Under the pieces are notes generated by a model that saw nothing but the letters and a program-made list of their open reading frames with translations, was not told where the DNA came from and made no database searches. A stretch of 64,000 bases of DNA from JBLMXQ01 sp050257855 (GTDB taxonomy: Bacteria > Acidobacteriota > Vicinamibacteria > Vicinamibacterales > CAVVIG01): positions 62,001-126,000 of the forward strand of contig JBLMXQ010000133.1 of NCBI GenBank assembly GCA_050257855.1, given 5' to 3'. Of this stretch, positions 53,463 through 61,805 are shown piece by piece; within the stretch, counting starts at the first letter, position 1; every line of letters begins with the position of its first letter. Position numbers and translations under genes: made by a program.

Positions 53463-54585
53463 TCCCCGACGACGATGCGGCCATCGCGTACTGGTTCTCC
53501 TGCGGCGCGGGAGGCTGCGGGAGGCGCGGGAGCGCGTAGCGGTGCACCTCGCGCGCGAGGTCGTCTTCGGTCGGGGCGGTCGGACGGCAGTGCAGTCGGA
53601 CCCAGACGCGCAGCAGGGGGTCGGCGAAGCTGTAGCGCTTCTGTCGCGATGTGACGAGGTCCACGTCCTCCAGCCACGACAGGTAGTCCTTGGTCGAGCC
53701 GGGCGTGCGCTGGAGCCGGTGCGAGATCTCGGTCAGCGTCAGCCCCTCCTCGTCGGCCAGAATCTCGAGGATCGCCTTCAGCGCGCCGTAGCCGCGGGCG
53801 CGGTGCAGGCGCAGCTCGTACGCGAAGCCGCACTCGGCGGCCAGACGTCCGCCGCGGCCGAGCAGCGCGGCAAGCGCGCCCAGGGGATCGGCGATGCCCG
53901 ACGCGGCGCCGCTGCGCATGGCCGCGAGCTCGTCCCCGAGGGCGCGTACGTAGCCGGGCCGGCCGTCGCCCAGCGCCTGGACGGTGCGCGCGAGATACTC
54001 CGCGTCGTGCGGGTCGGCGGCGGCCCCGGCGCCGCCGATCATGTCGAGCGTCTCCTCGACCGTGAGCGGGGGCATGTGAATCACCTCGAAGCGGGCCGAT
54101 CGATCGCGCAGCAGCCGCAGCGTGCGTGCCGTGTAGCGACTCGTCAGGACGAAGCGGTTGGCGCTGGCCGAGAGCCCGTCGATGAGCTCGTGCAGCACGC
54201 GGCGCAGTCCGGGGAAGCTCTCGAACGTGCGGAGTTCGAGGAACTCGTCGAGCACGAAGGTGGCCGGCGCGCCGCCGCCGCCGGCGCGGACGCCCGTGAA
54301 GAAGGCGAGGGCCGCTTCGAAGGCGGCGCGCGCGCCCTGCGGCGCCGGTTCGGTGGCGGGGAACGGCGACGTGGACAGCACGGCCCCCAGGAAGCGCTCG
54401 GGCGTCGTCGCCGTCCGTTCGACGTCGATGTACTGCGCCATGCCGCGGCCCGCGCGATCGTGGATCTGCTGCGCGAGCACGCTGCGGCCGCTGCCGCATC
54501 CGCCGACGAGCACCGGAATTCGCGACGGCGACGCGTCGAGCGCGCCGAGAACGCGCCGCGCCAGCGCGGACCGTGCGGCCATCAT
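53446..54585 (-). CDS. AAA/STAND-like ATPase with altered P-loop and C-terminal winged helix
   Basis: A 379-residue protein of the archaeal-ATPase type. The P-loop reads GGCGSGRS (28-35) with Arg34 where Lys is expected; Walker B is ATFVLDEF (D113, E114). A sensor-like LTSRYTART follows. Residues about 255-330 look like a winged helix (ILEILADEEGLTLTEISHRL, YLSWLEDVDLV, RYSFADPLLRVWV). DNA binding or regulation is likely, ATP hydrolysis uncertain. Its ATG overlaps the hutU stop by four bases, implying coupled expression, and its 3' end overlaps the convergent rnc by 17 bp. Confidence 0.75.
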   Translation of the reverse strand: MMAARSALARRVLGALDASPSRIPVLVGGCGSGRSVLAQQIHDRAGRGMAQYIDVERTATTPERFLGAVLSTSPFPATEPAPQGARAAFEAALAFFTGVRAGGGGAPATFVLDEFLELRTFESFPGLRRVLHELIDGLSASANRFVLTSRYTARTLRLLRDRSARFEVIHMPPLTVEETLDMIGGAGAAADPHDAEYLARTVQALGDGRPGYVRALGDELAAMRSGAASGIADPLGALAALLGRGGRLAAECGFAYELRLHRARGYGALKAILEILADEEGLTLTEISHRLQRTPGSTKDYLSWLEDVDLVTSRQKRYSFADPLLRVWVRLHCRPTAPTEDDLAREVHRYALPRLPQPPAPQENQYAMAASSSGIIEID

Positions 54586-56279
54586 GCCCGCTCCTCCCGC
54601 ATCGGCAGCCGCAGCCCTGCGCGCGCTGCGGTCGCCAGCGCTTCAGGATACCCTGCGTCGGCGTGCCGGGCGACGCCGATGCCGGGATCGCAGGTGAGCA
54701 CGCGCTGCAGCTTCTCGTCGGCTTCGGACGTTCCGTCGGCGACGACCACCATGCCCGCGTGGAGCGAGTAGCCGATTCCGACCCCGCCGCCGTGGTGCAC
54801 CGACACCCAGGTGGCGCCGCTCGAGGTGTTCAACAGCGCGTTGAGCACCGGCCAGTCGGCGATTGCATCGCTGCCGTCACGCATGCCTTCCGTCTCCCGG
54901 TTCGGCGACGCCACCGACCCCGTATCCAGATGATCGCGGCCGATGACGATTGGCGCCCTGATCGCACCCTCCCGCACGAGCGCGTTGATGCGCAGCCCGA
55001 ACCGCGCGCGATCGCCGAGCCCGAGCCAGAGAATCCGCGCCGGCAGTCCCTGAAACGCCACCCGCTCGCGCGCGAGCGTCAGCCAGCGGACCAGCGCCTC
55101 GTCCGCCTCGCTGCCCGGTCCGCGCCCGCCCGCCCGCCCGAACAGTTCCAGCGCCGCGTCGTCGGTGACGCGGATGTCGTCGGGGTCGCCCGACAGCGCG
55201 GCCCAGCGGAACGGGCCCTTGCCCTCGCAGAACAGCGGCCTGATGTACTCCGGCACGAAGCCGGGAATGTCGAACGCGTCGGCCACGCCGGCCTGCTTCG
55301 CCTGCGCGCGGATGTTGTTGCCGTAGTCGAACGTGACGGCGCCTCGGCGCATCAGCACGAGCATCGCCCGCACGTGCACGGCCATCGCCTCCATCGCCCG
55401 CGCGATGTAGGCCGCCGGGTCCGACTGCCGCAGCCGGACGGCCTCGTCGAGCGTGATCCCGTTCGGTACGTAGCCGTTCAGCGCGTCGTGCGCGGAGGTC
55501 TGGTCCGTCAGCACGTCGGGGACGAGGCCCCGCGCCACGAGAGCCGGCAGGACGTCGGCTACGTTGGCGCGCAGCCCGATCGAGCGCGCCGTCCGCTCGC
55601 GCGTCCAGCGGCCGACCTTGTCGAGCGCCTCATCGAGGCTGTCGGTGGCTTCGTCGAGATACCTGGTCGCCAGGCGCCGCGCGATGCGCTGGGGATCGAC
55701 CTCGACGACGAGCGCGGCGGCGCCGTTCATGACGGCCGCGAGCGGCTGGGCGCCGCCCATGCCGCCGAGGCCGGCGGTCACGACGAGACGGCCGGCGAGC
55801 GATCCGCCGAAGTGGCGCCGCGCCACGGCGGCCAGCGTCTCGTACGTGCCCTGGACGATGCCCTGGCTGCCGATGTAGATCCAGCTGCCGGCGGTCATCT
55901 GTCCGAACATCGTCAGGCCGCGGTGCTCGAGATCGCGGAAGTTCTCCCAGGTCGCCCAGGCCGGCACGAGCAGCGCGTTCGCGATCAGCACGCGCGGCGC
56001 CCACCGGTGCGTGCGGAAGACGCCGACCGGTTTGCCGGACTGGACGAGCAGCGTCTCGTCGTGCTCGAGGTCGCGCAGCGTGCGGACGATCGCGTCGAAC
56101 GCCGGCCAGCTGCGCGCCGCACGCCCCGATCCGCCGTAGACGACCAGCTCGTCGGGCCGCTCGGCGACGTCGGGGTCGAGGTTGTTCATGAGCATGCGCA
56201 GTGCCGCTTCCTGCGGCCACCCCTTGCAGGTGATCGCGGTGCCGCGCGGAGCTCGGATAGTGCGGGTGGCGGTAGCCAT
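54582..56279 (-). CDS. hutU: Urocanate hydratase
   Basis: A 565-residue urocanase: CKGWPQEAALRMLMNNLDPDVAE at the start, FRTHRWAPRVLIANALLVPAWA, GSQGIVQGTYETLAAV, TAGLGGMGGAQPLA and the NAD-binding region are family marks. It adds water across urocanate, the second step of histidine degradation. The gene has its own promoter rather than sharing one with hutH 104 bp upstream. HutI and HutG are not in the window. It is coupled to the ATPase gene. Confidence 0.95.
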   Translation of the reverse strand: MATATRTIRAPRGTAITCKGWPQEAALRMLMNNLDPDVAERPDELVVYGGSGRAARSWPAFDAIVRTLRDLEHDETLLVQSGKPVGVFRTHRWAPRVLIANALLVPAWATWENFRDLEHRGLTMFGQMTAGSWIYIGSQGIVQGTYETLAAVARRHFGGSLAGRLVVTAGLGGMGGAQPLAAVMNGAAALVVEVDPQRIARRLATRYLDEATDSLDEALDKVGRWTRERTARSIGLRANVADVLPALVARGLVPDVLTDQTSAHDALNGYVPNGITLDEAVRLRQSDPAAYIARAMEAMAVHVRAMLVLMRRGAVTFDYGNNIRAQAKQAGVADAFDIPGFVPEYIRPLFCEGKGPFRWAALSGDPDDIRVTDDAALELFGRAGGRGPGSEADEALVRWLTLARERVAFQGLPARILWLGLGDRARFGLRINALVREGAIRAPIVIGRDHLDTGSVASPNRETEGMRDGSDAIADWPVLNALLNTSSGATWVSVHHGGGVGIGYSLHAGMVVVADGTSEADEKLQRVLTCDPGIGVARHADAGYPEALATAARAGLRLPMREERA

Positions 56280-56334
56280 TGAACGTCGAACGCCGGGATC
56301 GATGCGGACGTGAGAGCGCGCCCGTGAAGACTAG

Positions 56335-56363
56335 ACCTTAAGAAGCGGCGCGAGTGTTGTCAA
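56335..56363 (-). promoter_or_regulatory. Sigma-70 promoter of hutU
   Basis: Reverse strand TTGACA (56363-56358), 17-bp spacer, TAAGGT (56340-56335). Transcript start near 56328 gives a leader of about 49 nt before the hutU ATG. Confidence 0.6.
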
Positions 56364-56365
56364 TT

Positions 56366-56385
56366 TGAAAATGAAATATTTTTCA
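56366..56385. promoter_or_regulatory. AT-rich inverted repeat upstream of the hutU promoter
   Basis: TGAAAA and TTTTCA flank eight AT-rich bases immediately upstream of the -35 box, overlapping the end of hutH. It may be an UP-like element or a binding site for a regulator. Confidence 0.35.
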
Positions 56386-57915
56386 CTTGACTCCACCGCC
56401 GCATGCGTTCTCGATCGCGCTCGTCGCGATCAGCTCCGCGATCGCGGCGATGTCGGGCGCCGGCGCGCGGTCCGCGTCGAGCGTCGGCACGCGCGATCGC
56501 ACCAGCGCGTGCACGCGCGCGAGCGGCGGCGATGTCGTGAGCGGCGCGAGCAGGTCGATCGCCTGGCACGCGCAGAGCAGTTCGATCGCCACGACCTCGC
56601 GCACGCGCGCGACGACGGTCGCGGCCTTGAGCGCCGCCGTCATGCTCATGCTCACGTGGTCTTCCTTGTTCGCCGACGTCGGAATCGTGTCGACGCCGGC
56701 CGGATGCGCGAGGCTCTTCGCCTCGGACGCCACCGCCGCCGCCGTCACCTGCGCCAGCATGAGCCCCGATCGCAGGCCGCCCTCGCGCGTCAGAAACGCC
56801 GGCAGGCCGCTCAGCGTCGGATCGACCAGCCGATCGGTCCGGCGCTCGCTGATCGTGGCGAGCGGCACGATCGCCGACGCCAGCAGGTCGGCCGCCATCG
56901 CAATCGGCTGCCCGTGGAAGTTACCGCCGGACACGATGTCGCCGGTGTCGGCGAAGACCATCGGGTTGTCGGTGGCCGCATTGGCCTCGATCGCCGCGAT
57001 CTCGCGCGCGAAGCGCAGCGCCTCGCGCGCCGCGCCGTGCACCTGCGGCGCGCATCGCAGCGAGTAGGCGTCCTGCACGCGGCCGCAGTTGGCGTGCGAG
57101 GCGTTGATGCCGCTGCCGCGGATGAGCCGCTCCAGGTTCGCTGCCGACGCCATCTGGCCCGGGAACGGCCGCGCCTCGTGGAGGCGCGCCTCGAACGGGT
57201 GGTACGACCCGCGCAGCGCATCGATCGACAGCGCCGCGACGATGTCGGCCGCGCGCGCCAGCCGTTCGGCGTCGAGGATGGCGAGCGCGAGCACCGCCGT
57301 GGAGACCTGGGTGCCGTTGATGAGCGCGAGCCCTTCCTTGGGACCGAGGGCGACCGGCGTCAGCCCCGCGAGCCGCAGCGCCTCGCCGCCGGGCAGGACG
57401 CGTCCCGGCGAACCGGTCCCCTGGTCGACCGTTGCCTCGCCCTCGCCGATGAGGACGAGCGCGAGGTGGGCGAGCGGCGCCAGGTCGCCGCTCGCGCCGA
57501 CCGACCCGCGCGAGGGCACGACCGGATGCACGCGCCGGTTCAGGAGCGCGACCAGCGCCTCGAGCGTGTCGAGGCGGATGCCGGAAAAGCCCTTCGCGAG
57601 GACGTTCGCCCGCAGCGCCATCGACGCCCGGACGTCGCGTGCCGGCAGCGCCGCGCCGACGCCCGCGGCATGGCTCCGCAGCAGGTTGACCTGGAGCGCC
57701 TCGAGCGCGTCGGGCGCGATCTTCACCTCGGCGAACGATCCGAAGCCGGTGTTGATGCCGTACACCGGCGCGTCCCCGTGCGCATGCCGATCGACGACGG
57801 CCCGCGCCGCGCGCACGCGATCGGCCGCGGCCGGCGCGATTGCCACCGGCGCGCCGCCCTCCGCGACGGCGGCGAGTTGTTCGAGGGTGAGGGAGTGGCC
57901 GTCGAGGAGAATCAT
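56383..57915 (-). CDS. hutH: Histidine ammonia-lyase
   Basis: A 510-residue HAL. The MIO cofactor triad is A141-S142-G143 in VGASGDLAPLAH. VYGINTGFGSF, the GTQ in LINGTQVSTA and the DNPMVF stretch are typical. It deaminates histidine to urocanate. The ATG before ILLDGHSLTLEQL was chosen; longer readings extend over purA upstream DNA. Only 28 bp separate it from the divergent purA start and no Shine-Dalgarno is visible, hinting at leaderless translation. Confidence 0.95.
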   Translation of the reverse strand: MILLDGHSLTLEQLAAVAEGGAPVAIAPAAADRVRAARAVVDRHAHGDAPVYGINTGFGSFAEVKIAPDALEALQVNLLRSHAAGVGAALPARDVRASMALRANVLAKGFSGIRLDTLEALVALLNRRVHPVVPSRGSVGASGDLAPLAHLALVLIGEGEATVDQGTGSPGRVLPGGEALRLAGLTPVALGPKEGLALINGTQVSTAVLALAILDAERLARAADIVAALSIDALRGSYHPFEARLHEARPFPGQMASAANLERLIRGSGINASHANCGRVQDAYSLRCAPQVHGAAREALRFAREIAAIEANAATDNPMVFADTGDIVSGGNFHGQPIAMAADLLASAIVPLATISERRTDRLVDPTLSGLPAFLTREGGLRSGLMLAQVTAAAVASEAKSLAHPAGVDTIPTSANKEDHVSMSMTAALKAATVVARVREVVAIELLCACQAIDLLAPLTTSPPLARVHALVRSRVPTLDADRAPAPDIAAIAELIATSAIENACGGGVK

Positions 57916-57943
57916 GGATGTCGAGTAGAATCTTAATCCGACT

Positions 57944-59245
57944 ATGAATCTAGCCGTGCTCGGCGCGCAATGGGGAGACGAGGGCAAGGGCAAGATTGTC
58001 GACCTGCTGACGTCCCGCTTTTCGATTGTCGCCCGGTACCAGGGCGGGCACAACGCGGGCCATACGGTCTACGTCGACGGGACCAAGTTCATCCTGCGCC
58101 TCATGCCGTCCGGCATTCTTCACCCAGGCGTGACCTGCGTGATCGGCAACGGGCTCGTCGTCGATCCGGAGGCGCTGTTCGCCGAGATCGACGAACTGAA
58201 CGCCCACGGCGTCGATACGGCCGGGCGCATCGTCATCAGCGACAAGGCGCACCTGATCCTGCCGTATCACCGCGACCTCGATCTGCTGTCGGAGGCGCGG
58301 CGCGGCGAGCGCAGGATCGGCACGACCTCCCGCGGCATCGGCCCGGCCTACGAGGACAAGATCGCGCGCCGCGGCATCCGCGTGTGCGACCTCGCCGATC
58401 CGCGCGGGCTCGAGCAGGGCGTGCGCGACAACGTCGCCGCGCGCAACCGCCTCGTGCAGGACTCCACGATGGACTGGCGCCCGGTGTTCGAGCGGCTGCT
58501 CGCGCTCGCCGAGCGCATCCGGCCGATGGTCAGGGACGTGTCGCTGCTGCTGTCGCGCGCCATGCGCGAAGGGCGGCCGGTTCTGTTCGAGGGCGCCCAG
58601 GGCACGCTGCTCGACATCGATCACGGCACGTATCCGTACGTGACCTCGTCGAACGCGTCGATCGGCGGTGTCTGCACCGGCCTCGGCGTCGGCCCGCGCG
58701 CCATCGACGGCGTTCTCGGCGTCGCCAAGGCGTACACGACGCGCGTCGGCGAAGGGCCGCTCCCGACGGAGCTGACCGGCGAGGCGGGGAACCGGCTCCG
58801 CGACAGCGGCAACGAGTACGGGGCCGTCACGGGGCGGCCGCGCCGCTGCGGCTGGTACGACGCGGTGGCGGTCCGTTACGGCGTCCGCATCAACGGGCTC
58901 GATGCCCTCGCACTCACCAAGCTCGACGTGCTCGACGGCCTGCGCGAGATTCCGGTGTGCACCGCGTATCGATGCGGCTCGCGCGTCATCGAGGAGTTCC
59001 CGTCGGATCTCGGCCAGCTCGCCGAGTGTGAGCCCGTCTACGAGACGCTGCCCGGCTGGTCGAAGCCGACGCGGGGAGTGCGGTCGTTCGGCGACCTGCC
59101 CGATGCCGCCCGCCGGTACGTCGCGCGGCTCGAGGAGATCACGGGCGTGCCCGCCGCCATCATCTCGACCGGCTCGGACCGCGATGACACCATCGTGCGC
59201 CACGACATCGTCGGAGCGCGGTTGACCGGCTTCGCCCTGACCTGA
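57944..59245 (+). CDS. purA: Adenylosuccinate synthetase
   Basis: A 433-residue PurA. Motifs: GAQWGDEGKGKIVDLL (P-loop with catalytic Asp), YQGGHNAGHTVY (catalytic His), GTTSRGIGPAYEDK, FEGAQGTLLDIDHGTYPYVTSSN and TKLDVLDGL. It joins IMP and aspartate with GTP in AMP synthesis. No Shine-Dalgarno precedes the ATG. TAGAAT at 57926-57931 could be a -10 box placing the transcript start just before the ATG. Confidence 0.97.
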   Translation: MNLAVLGAQWGDEGKGKIVDLLTSRFSIVARYQGGHNAGHTVYVDGTKFILRLMPSGILHPGVTCVIGNGLVVDPEALFAEIDELNAHGVDTAGRIVISDKAHLILPYHRDLDLLSEARRGERRIGTTSRGIGPAYEDKIARRGIRVCDLADPRGLEQGVRDNVAARNRLVQDSTMDWRPVFERLLALAERIRPMVRDVSLLLSRAMREGRPVLFEGAQGTLLDIDHGTYPYVTSSNASIGGVCTGLGVGPRAIDGVLGVAKAYTTRVGEGPLPTELTGEAGNRLRDSGNEYGAVTGRPRRCGWYDAVAVRYGVRINGLDALALTKLDVLDGLREIPVCTAYRCGSRVIEEFPSDLGQLAECEPVYETLPGWSKPTRGVRSFGDLPDAARRYVARLEEITGVPAAIISTGSDRDDTIVRHDIVGARLTGFALT

Positions 59246-59253
59246 AGGAATCA

Positions 59254-59275
59254 GGGATGGTCTGAAGACCATCCC
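59254..59275. terminator. Perfect palindromic hairpin after purA
   Basis: Two 10-bp arms, GGGATGGTCT and AGACCATCCC, around a GA centre, eight bases after the purA stop. It is related in sequence to the tandem repeats that follow (GGTCT/AGACC core). It may act as a terminator or mRNA-end stabiliser like REP elements. Confidence 0.45.
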
Positions 59276-59320
59276 CTACAGATGATGAGGGTCCGGTACG
59301 GACGTGCCATCCCCTGTAGG

Positions 59321-59380
59321 GGACTGTCTTCAGACCGTCCCCACGGTCTTCAGACCGTCCCCACGGTCTTCAGACCGTCC
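59321..59380. repeat. Three tandem 20-bp REP-like units
   Basis: Units 59321-59340, 59341-59360 and 59361-59380 share CTTCAGACCGTCC; the last two are identical. Each holds a GGTCT/AGACC mini-palindrome. The 12-bp CTACAGATGATG flanks the block at 59276-59287 and 59381-59392, and TCCCCT/AGGGGA forms another hairpin between. The block looks like a small mobile palindromic repeat family inserted between convergent genes. Confidence 0.75.
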
Positions 59381-60031
59381 CTACAGATGATGCGGGCCGC
59401 GGTGGCGGGTGCAGAAGGCGTCGACCGCTTCGCCGTTGGCGTCCACGAACTCGATGCCGGCGCGATAGCGCGGGCCGCTCGTCGACGGCATCTCGAACGA
59501 TGCCCAGGCGACGGCAGCGTTGAAGCGGATGCTTCCGTGGTCGTCGGCGAGCGCGATCCGCACGCGCTGGTTCGGTCGCAGAATCGTCGAGGAGACGACC
59601 TGTGCGCCGAGGCTCGACAGATCGACCAGCGTCGCGGCGTTGCCGTCCACCATCACGCCGACCGTTCCCGGAATCTTGAAGCGCGGCGCACGCCGCGTGC
59701 CGCGCTGATCGAGCGGCACGGGAGCGTCGACGTCTTCGGACGGCCCCGGCGCCACTTCCACGGCGTCCGTTTCGGGCGAGACGATGCGAATCTGGGACCT
59801 CTTGAGCGACGGGTCGGCCTTGATGCGATTGACGAGCGCCGTCCCGCGCGGCGTCGCCGCGAACTGCCGCTCCAGCGCGACGACCCGCGGCCGCTTCTCG
59901 ATGATCACCTCGAGCGCGCGGAGCGCGTCGGCGTCGGCGAACGTCAGCAGCTCGCCTTCTTCCGTGGACGTGGCCTCGAGCGCCGGCAGCAGATCGGGCG
60001 CCGCAATCAGGACCGTACAGGGCCGCCGCAC
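59381..60031 (-). CDS. PilZ domain protein with receiver-like N-terminus
   Basis: A 216-residue protein. Residues about 1-85 resemble a degenerate receiver or flavodoxin-like fold (TVLIAAPDLLPALEAT, RPRVVALERQFAAT). Residues about 110-205 form a PilZ domain with RRAPRF (the RxxxR c-di-GMP signature region), DLSSLGAQVVS (D/NxSxxG) and a final YRAGIEFVD. It probably binds c-di-GMP. The last residues and stop lie in the repeat block, indicating that repeat insertion set the present C-terminus. Start is GTG, four bases after the lepB stop. Confidence 0.85.
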   Translation of the reverse strand: MRRPCTVLIAAPDLLPALEATSTEEGELLTFADADALRALEVIIEKRPRVVALERQFAATPRGTALVNRIKADPSLKRSQIRIVSPETDAVEVAPGPSEDVDAPVPLDQRGTRRAPRFKIPGTVGVMVDGNAATLVDLSSLGAQVVSSTILRPNQRVRIALADDHGSIRFNAAVAWASFEMPSTSGPRYRAGIEFVDANGEAVDAFCTRHRGPHHL

Positions 60032-60035
60032 AAGC

Positions 60036-60716
60036 CTACTGGAAGATGCGGGCGTCCTGGAGCGGCCACCACCGGACCTTCACCTTGCCGACGATATACT
60101 TCTTCGGCACCTGGCCCCAGTGGCGGCTGTCCGAGCTGTTGTTGCGGTGGTCGCCCATCACGAAGTAGTAGCCCTGCTTGATGATTTCCGGGCCCCAGTC
60201 GTCGTGGCTCCGGAACGCGTTCGGCACGTAGTCGTCGCGCAGCGGCTGGTCGTTGACGAAGACCTTGCCGTCGACGATCCGCACCGTGTCGCCTTCCTTG
60301 GCGATCACCCGCTTGACGAACATCTTCTCGGGGTTCAGCGGGTAGTACAGCATCACGATGTCGCCGGGCCGGGGATCGCCGAGCTCGTACACCAGCTTGT
60401 CGACGATCAGGCGATCGTGATCTTCGAGGGTGGGCGCCATGCTCTGGCCATCGACGCGCGCCACCTGAAAGCCGAACGTCACGATCAGCGTGGCATAGAC
60501 GGCCGCCGAGATCAGCGTCTGCAGGCCGGCGGCGATCTCGCGGAACGCGCGCTTCCAGGCGCCCGCGGCCGGCGTGGCCGGCTCGCGGGCCGGAGCGGCG
60601 GATACCGGACCGCCGGCGACGCCGACGTTCGCCGGCACGGGCTCGAGCATTGGCGCGAGCGGAGGATTGCTGCCCGGATCCGCCGGCAACGGGTCGACCG
60701 TGGAGAATTCGCTCAT
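60036..60716 (-). CDS. lepB: Signal peptidase I
   Basis: A 226-residue type I signal peptidase. After a proline/alanine-rich cytoplasmic N-terminus comes one TM (about 60-80), then the catalytic serine in VDGQSMAPTL, the catalytic lysine in MFVKRVIAKEGD, and VMGDHRNNSSDSRHWG. It removes signal peptides of exported proteins. The open frame continues upstream through a very hydrophobic stretch of about 20 residues, so a second TM from an earlier start is possible, although the ATG at 60716 is the best defined. Confidence 0.93.
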   Translation of the reverse strand: MSEFSTVDPLPADPGSNPPLAPMLEPVPANVGVAGGPVSAAPAREPATPAAGAWKRAFREIAAGLQTLISAAVYATLIVTFGFQVARVDGQSMAPTLEDHDRLIVDKLVYELGDPRPGDIVMLYYPLNPEKMFVKRVIAKEGDTVRIVDGKVFVNDQPLRDDYVPNAFRSHDDWGPEIIKQGYYFVMGDHRNNSSDSRHWGQVPKKYIVGKVKVRWWPLQDARIFQ

Positions 60717-60842
60717 GAGCACTACCGGAACGATAATCAGCCACAAGAATAGCAGCCAGAGTCCCGCTCCCGCAAACACGAGGCGTTCCGACAGCCTTTG
60801 CGCGTCGCGCCACCGGCCGGAAGGCGTGACCGGAGCGGCTGA

Positions 60843-60858
60843 CGGCCCGTCTCTTGCT
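60843..60858 (+). promoter_or_regulatory. Candidate sigma-54 promoter of the lectin-like gene
   Basis: CGGCCC-N5-TTGCT with exact spacing and one mismatch (C for A) in the -24 core. Start expected near 60869, leaving a 34-nt leader with AGGAGG. Confidence 0.4.
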
Positions 60859-60902
60859 TTCGCGTTAGACGGTTCATTCCGGGAGAAACAGGAGGTTTTT
60901 CG

Positions 60903-61751
60903 ATGATGAAGAAGCTGATTGCCACCGCCGCACTGCTGGCCTGCGCGGGAGGGTACGCGATCGCGCAGACGCAGGTGACCTTCGTCCTCACCGACGGCCA
61001 GCGCAAGATCGGAACGCTCGTGCCGGATACCGACAAGCACGAGAACGGCATCGACGGATATACCATCAAGCCGCGCACCGGTGCCGACCAGACGATTCCG
61101 GACGCGCAACTGGCCGTGATTGACTTCGTCGGCGGGCAGCCGTCCCCGGCTGAACTGCAGGCGCTCCCCGCGGGCGGCACTCACGTGCTCGTGCTGCGCA
61201 ACGGCGCCCATCAGCAGGGGCACCTCGTCAACATCGTCAGCGCCCGGACGGTGATCTGGCAGAACCAGGCCGGCCAGCAGCAGCGGTACGCGCTCAACGA
61301 TGTCGGCCGCATCTACCTGAACATGGCGGCCGCCCGCACCGCGTACAACTACACAGGCCAGACCCTCGGCACGCCGGGCGTCCCAGGGCAGGCCGTTCCC
61401 GGCACGGTGCAGGTGATGGCGAATCAGGCCTGGACATCGACCGGCATTGCCGTCAAGAAGGGCGATCGCGTGACCTTCACGACCACCGGGCAGATTCAGT
61501 TCGGCGCGTCGTCGGACATGACGGCGGGGCCGGACGGCAACGGCAACGTGAGGAGCGGCGCCTATCCGGTGCCGCAGATGCCGGTCGGCGGCCTGATCGG
61601 CAAGGTCGGCAACAGCGCCCCGTTCTCGATCGGGTCGAACTCGCAACCGATCGTCATGCCGGCCAGCGGGCTTCTGCTGCTCGGCGTCAACGACAACGAG
61701 GCGAACGACAACTCGGGCTTCTTCTCAGTGGCCGTGAGGAAGGTCAGCTAG
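60903..61751 (+). CDS. Secreted protein with LecA/PA-IL-like C-terminal domain
   Basis: A 282-residue exported protein: signal peptide 1-21 (AIA-QTQ), an N-terminal small-beta domain (about 22-150, TFVLTDGQRKIGTLVPDT, HVLVLRNGAHQQGHLVNI), a linker rich in Gly/Pro, and a C-terminal domain (about 165-282) with AWTSTGIAVKKGDRVTFTTTGQIQFG and GVNDNEANDNSGFFSVAV. The latter matches the galactose-binding PA-IL/LecA-like fold including the calcium-site Asp/Asn residues. AGGAGG before the ATGATG start is strong. Function in cell-surface carbohydrate binding is inferred. Confidence 0.75.
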   Translation: MMKKLIATAALLACAGGYAIAQTQVTFVLTDGQRKIGTLVPDTDKHENGIDGYTIKPRTGADQTIPDAQLAVIDFVGGQPSPAELQALPAGGTHVLVLRNGAHQQGHLVNIVSARTVIWQNQAGQQQRYALNDVGRIYLNMAAARTAYNYTGQTLGTPGVPGQAVPGTVQVMANQAWTSTGIAVKKGDRVTFTTTGQIQFGASSDMTAGPDGNGNVRSGAYPVPQMPVGGLIGKVGNSAPFSIGSNSQPIVMPASGLLLLGVNDNEANDNSGFFSVAVRKVS

Positions 61752-61766
61752 GACAGACAAGGGATC

Positions 61767-61800
61767 GCTCGGGGCCCGGGGATTTCCCGGGCGCCCGAGC
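61767..61800. terminator. Strong bidirectional hairpin
   Basis: GCTCGGG-GCCCGGG pairs with CCCGGGC-GCCCGAGC with one bulged base and a GATTT loop, between convergent genes. No U-tract follows, but stem strength supports transcription end or mRNA stabilisation. Confidence 0.5.
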
Positions 61801-61805
61801 TCCGG

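Noticed and set aside
59321..59380. CRISPR array
   Set aside because: The 20-bp units abut directly without spacers, are only three and are internally palindromic, so they are tandem REP-like repeats.
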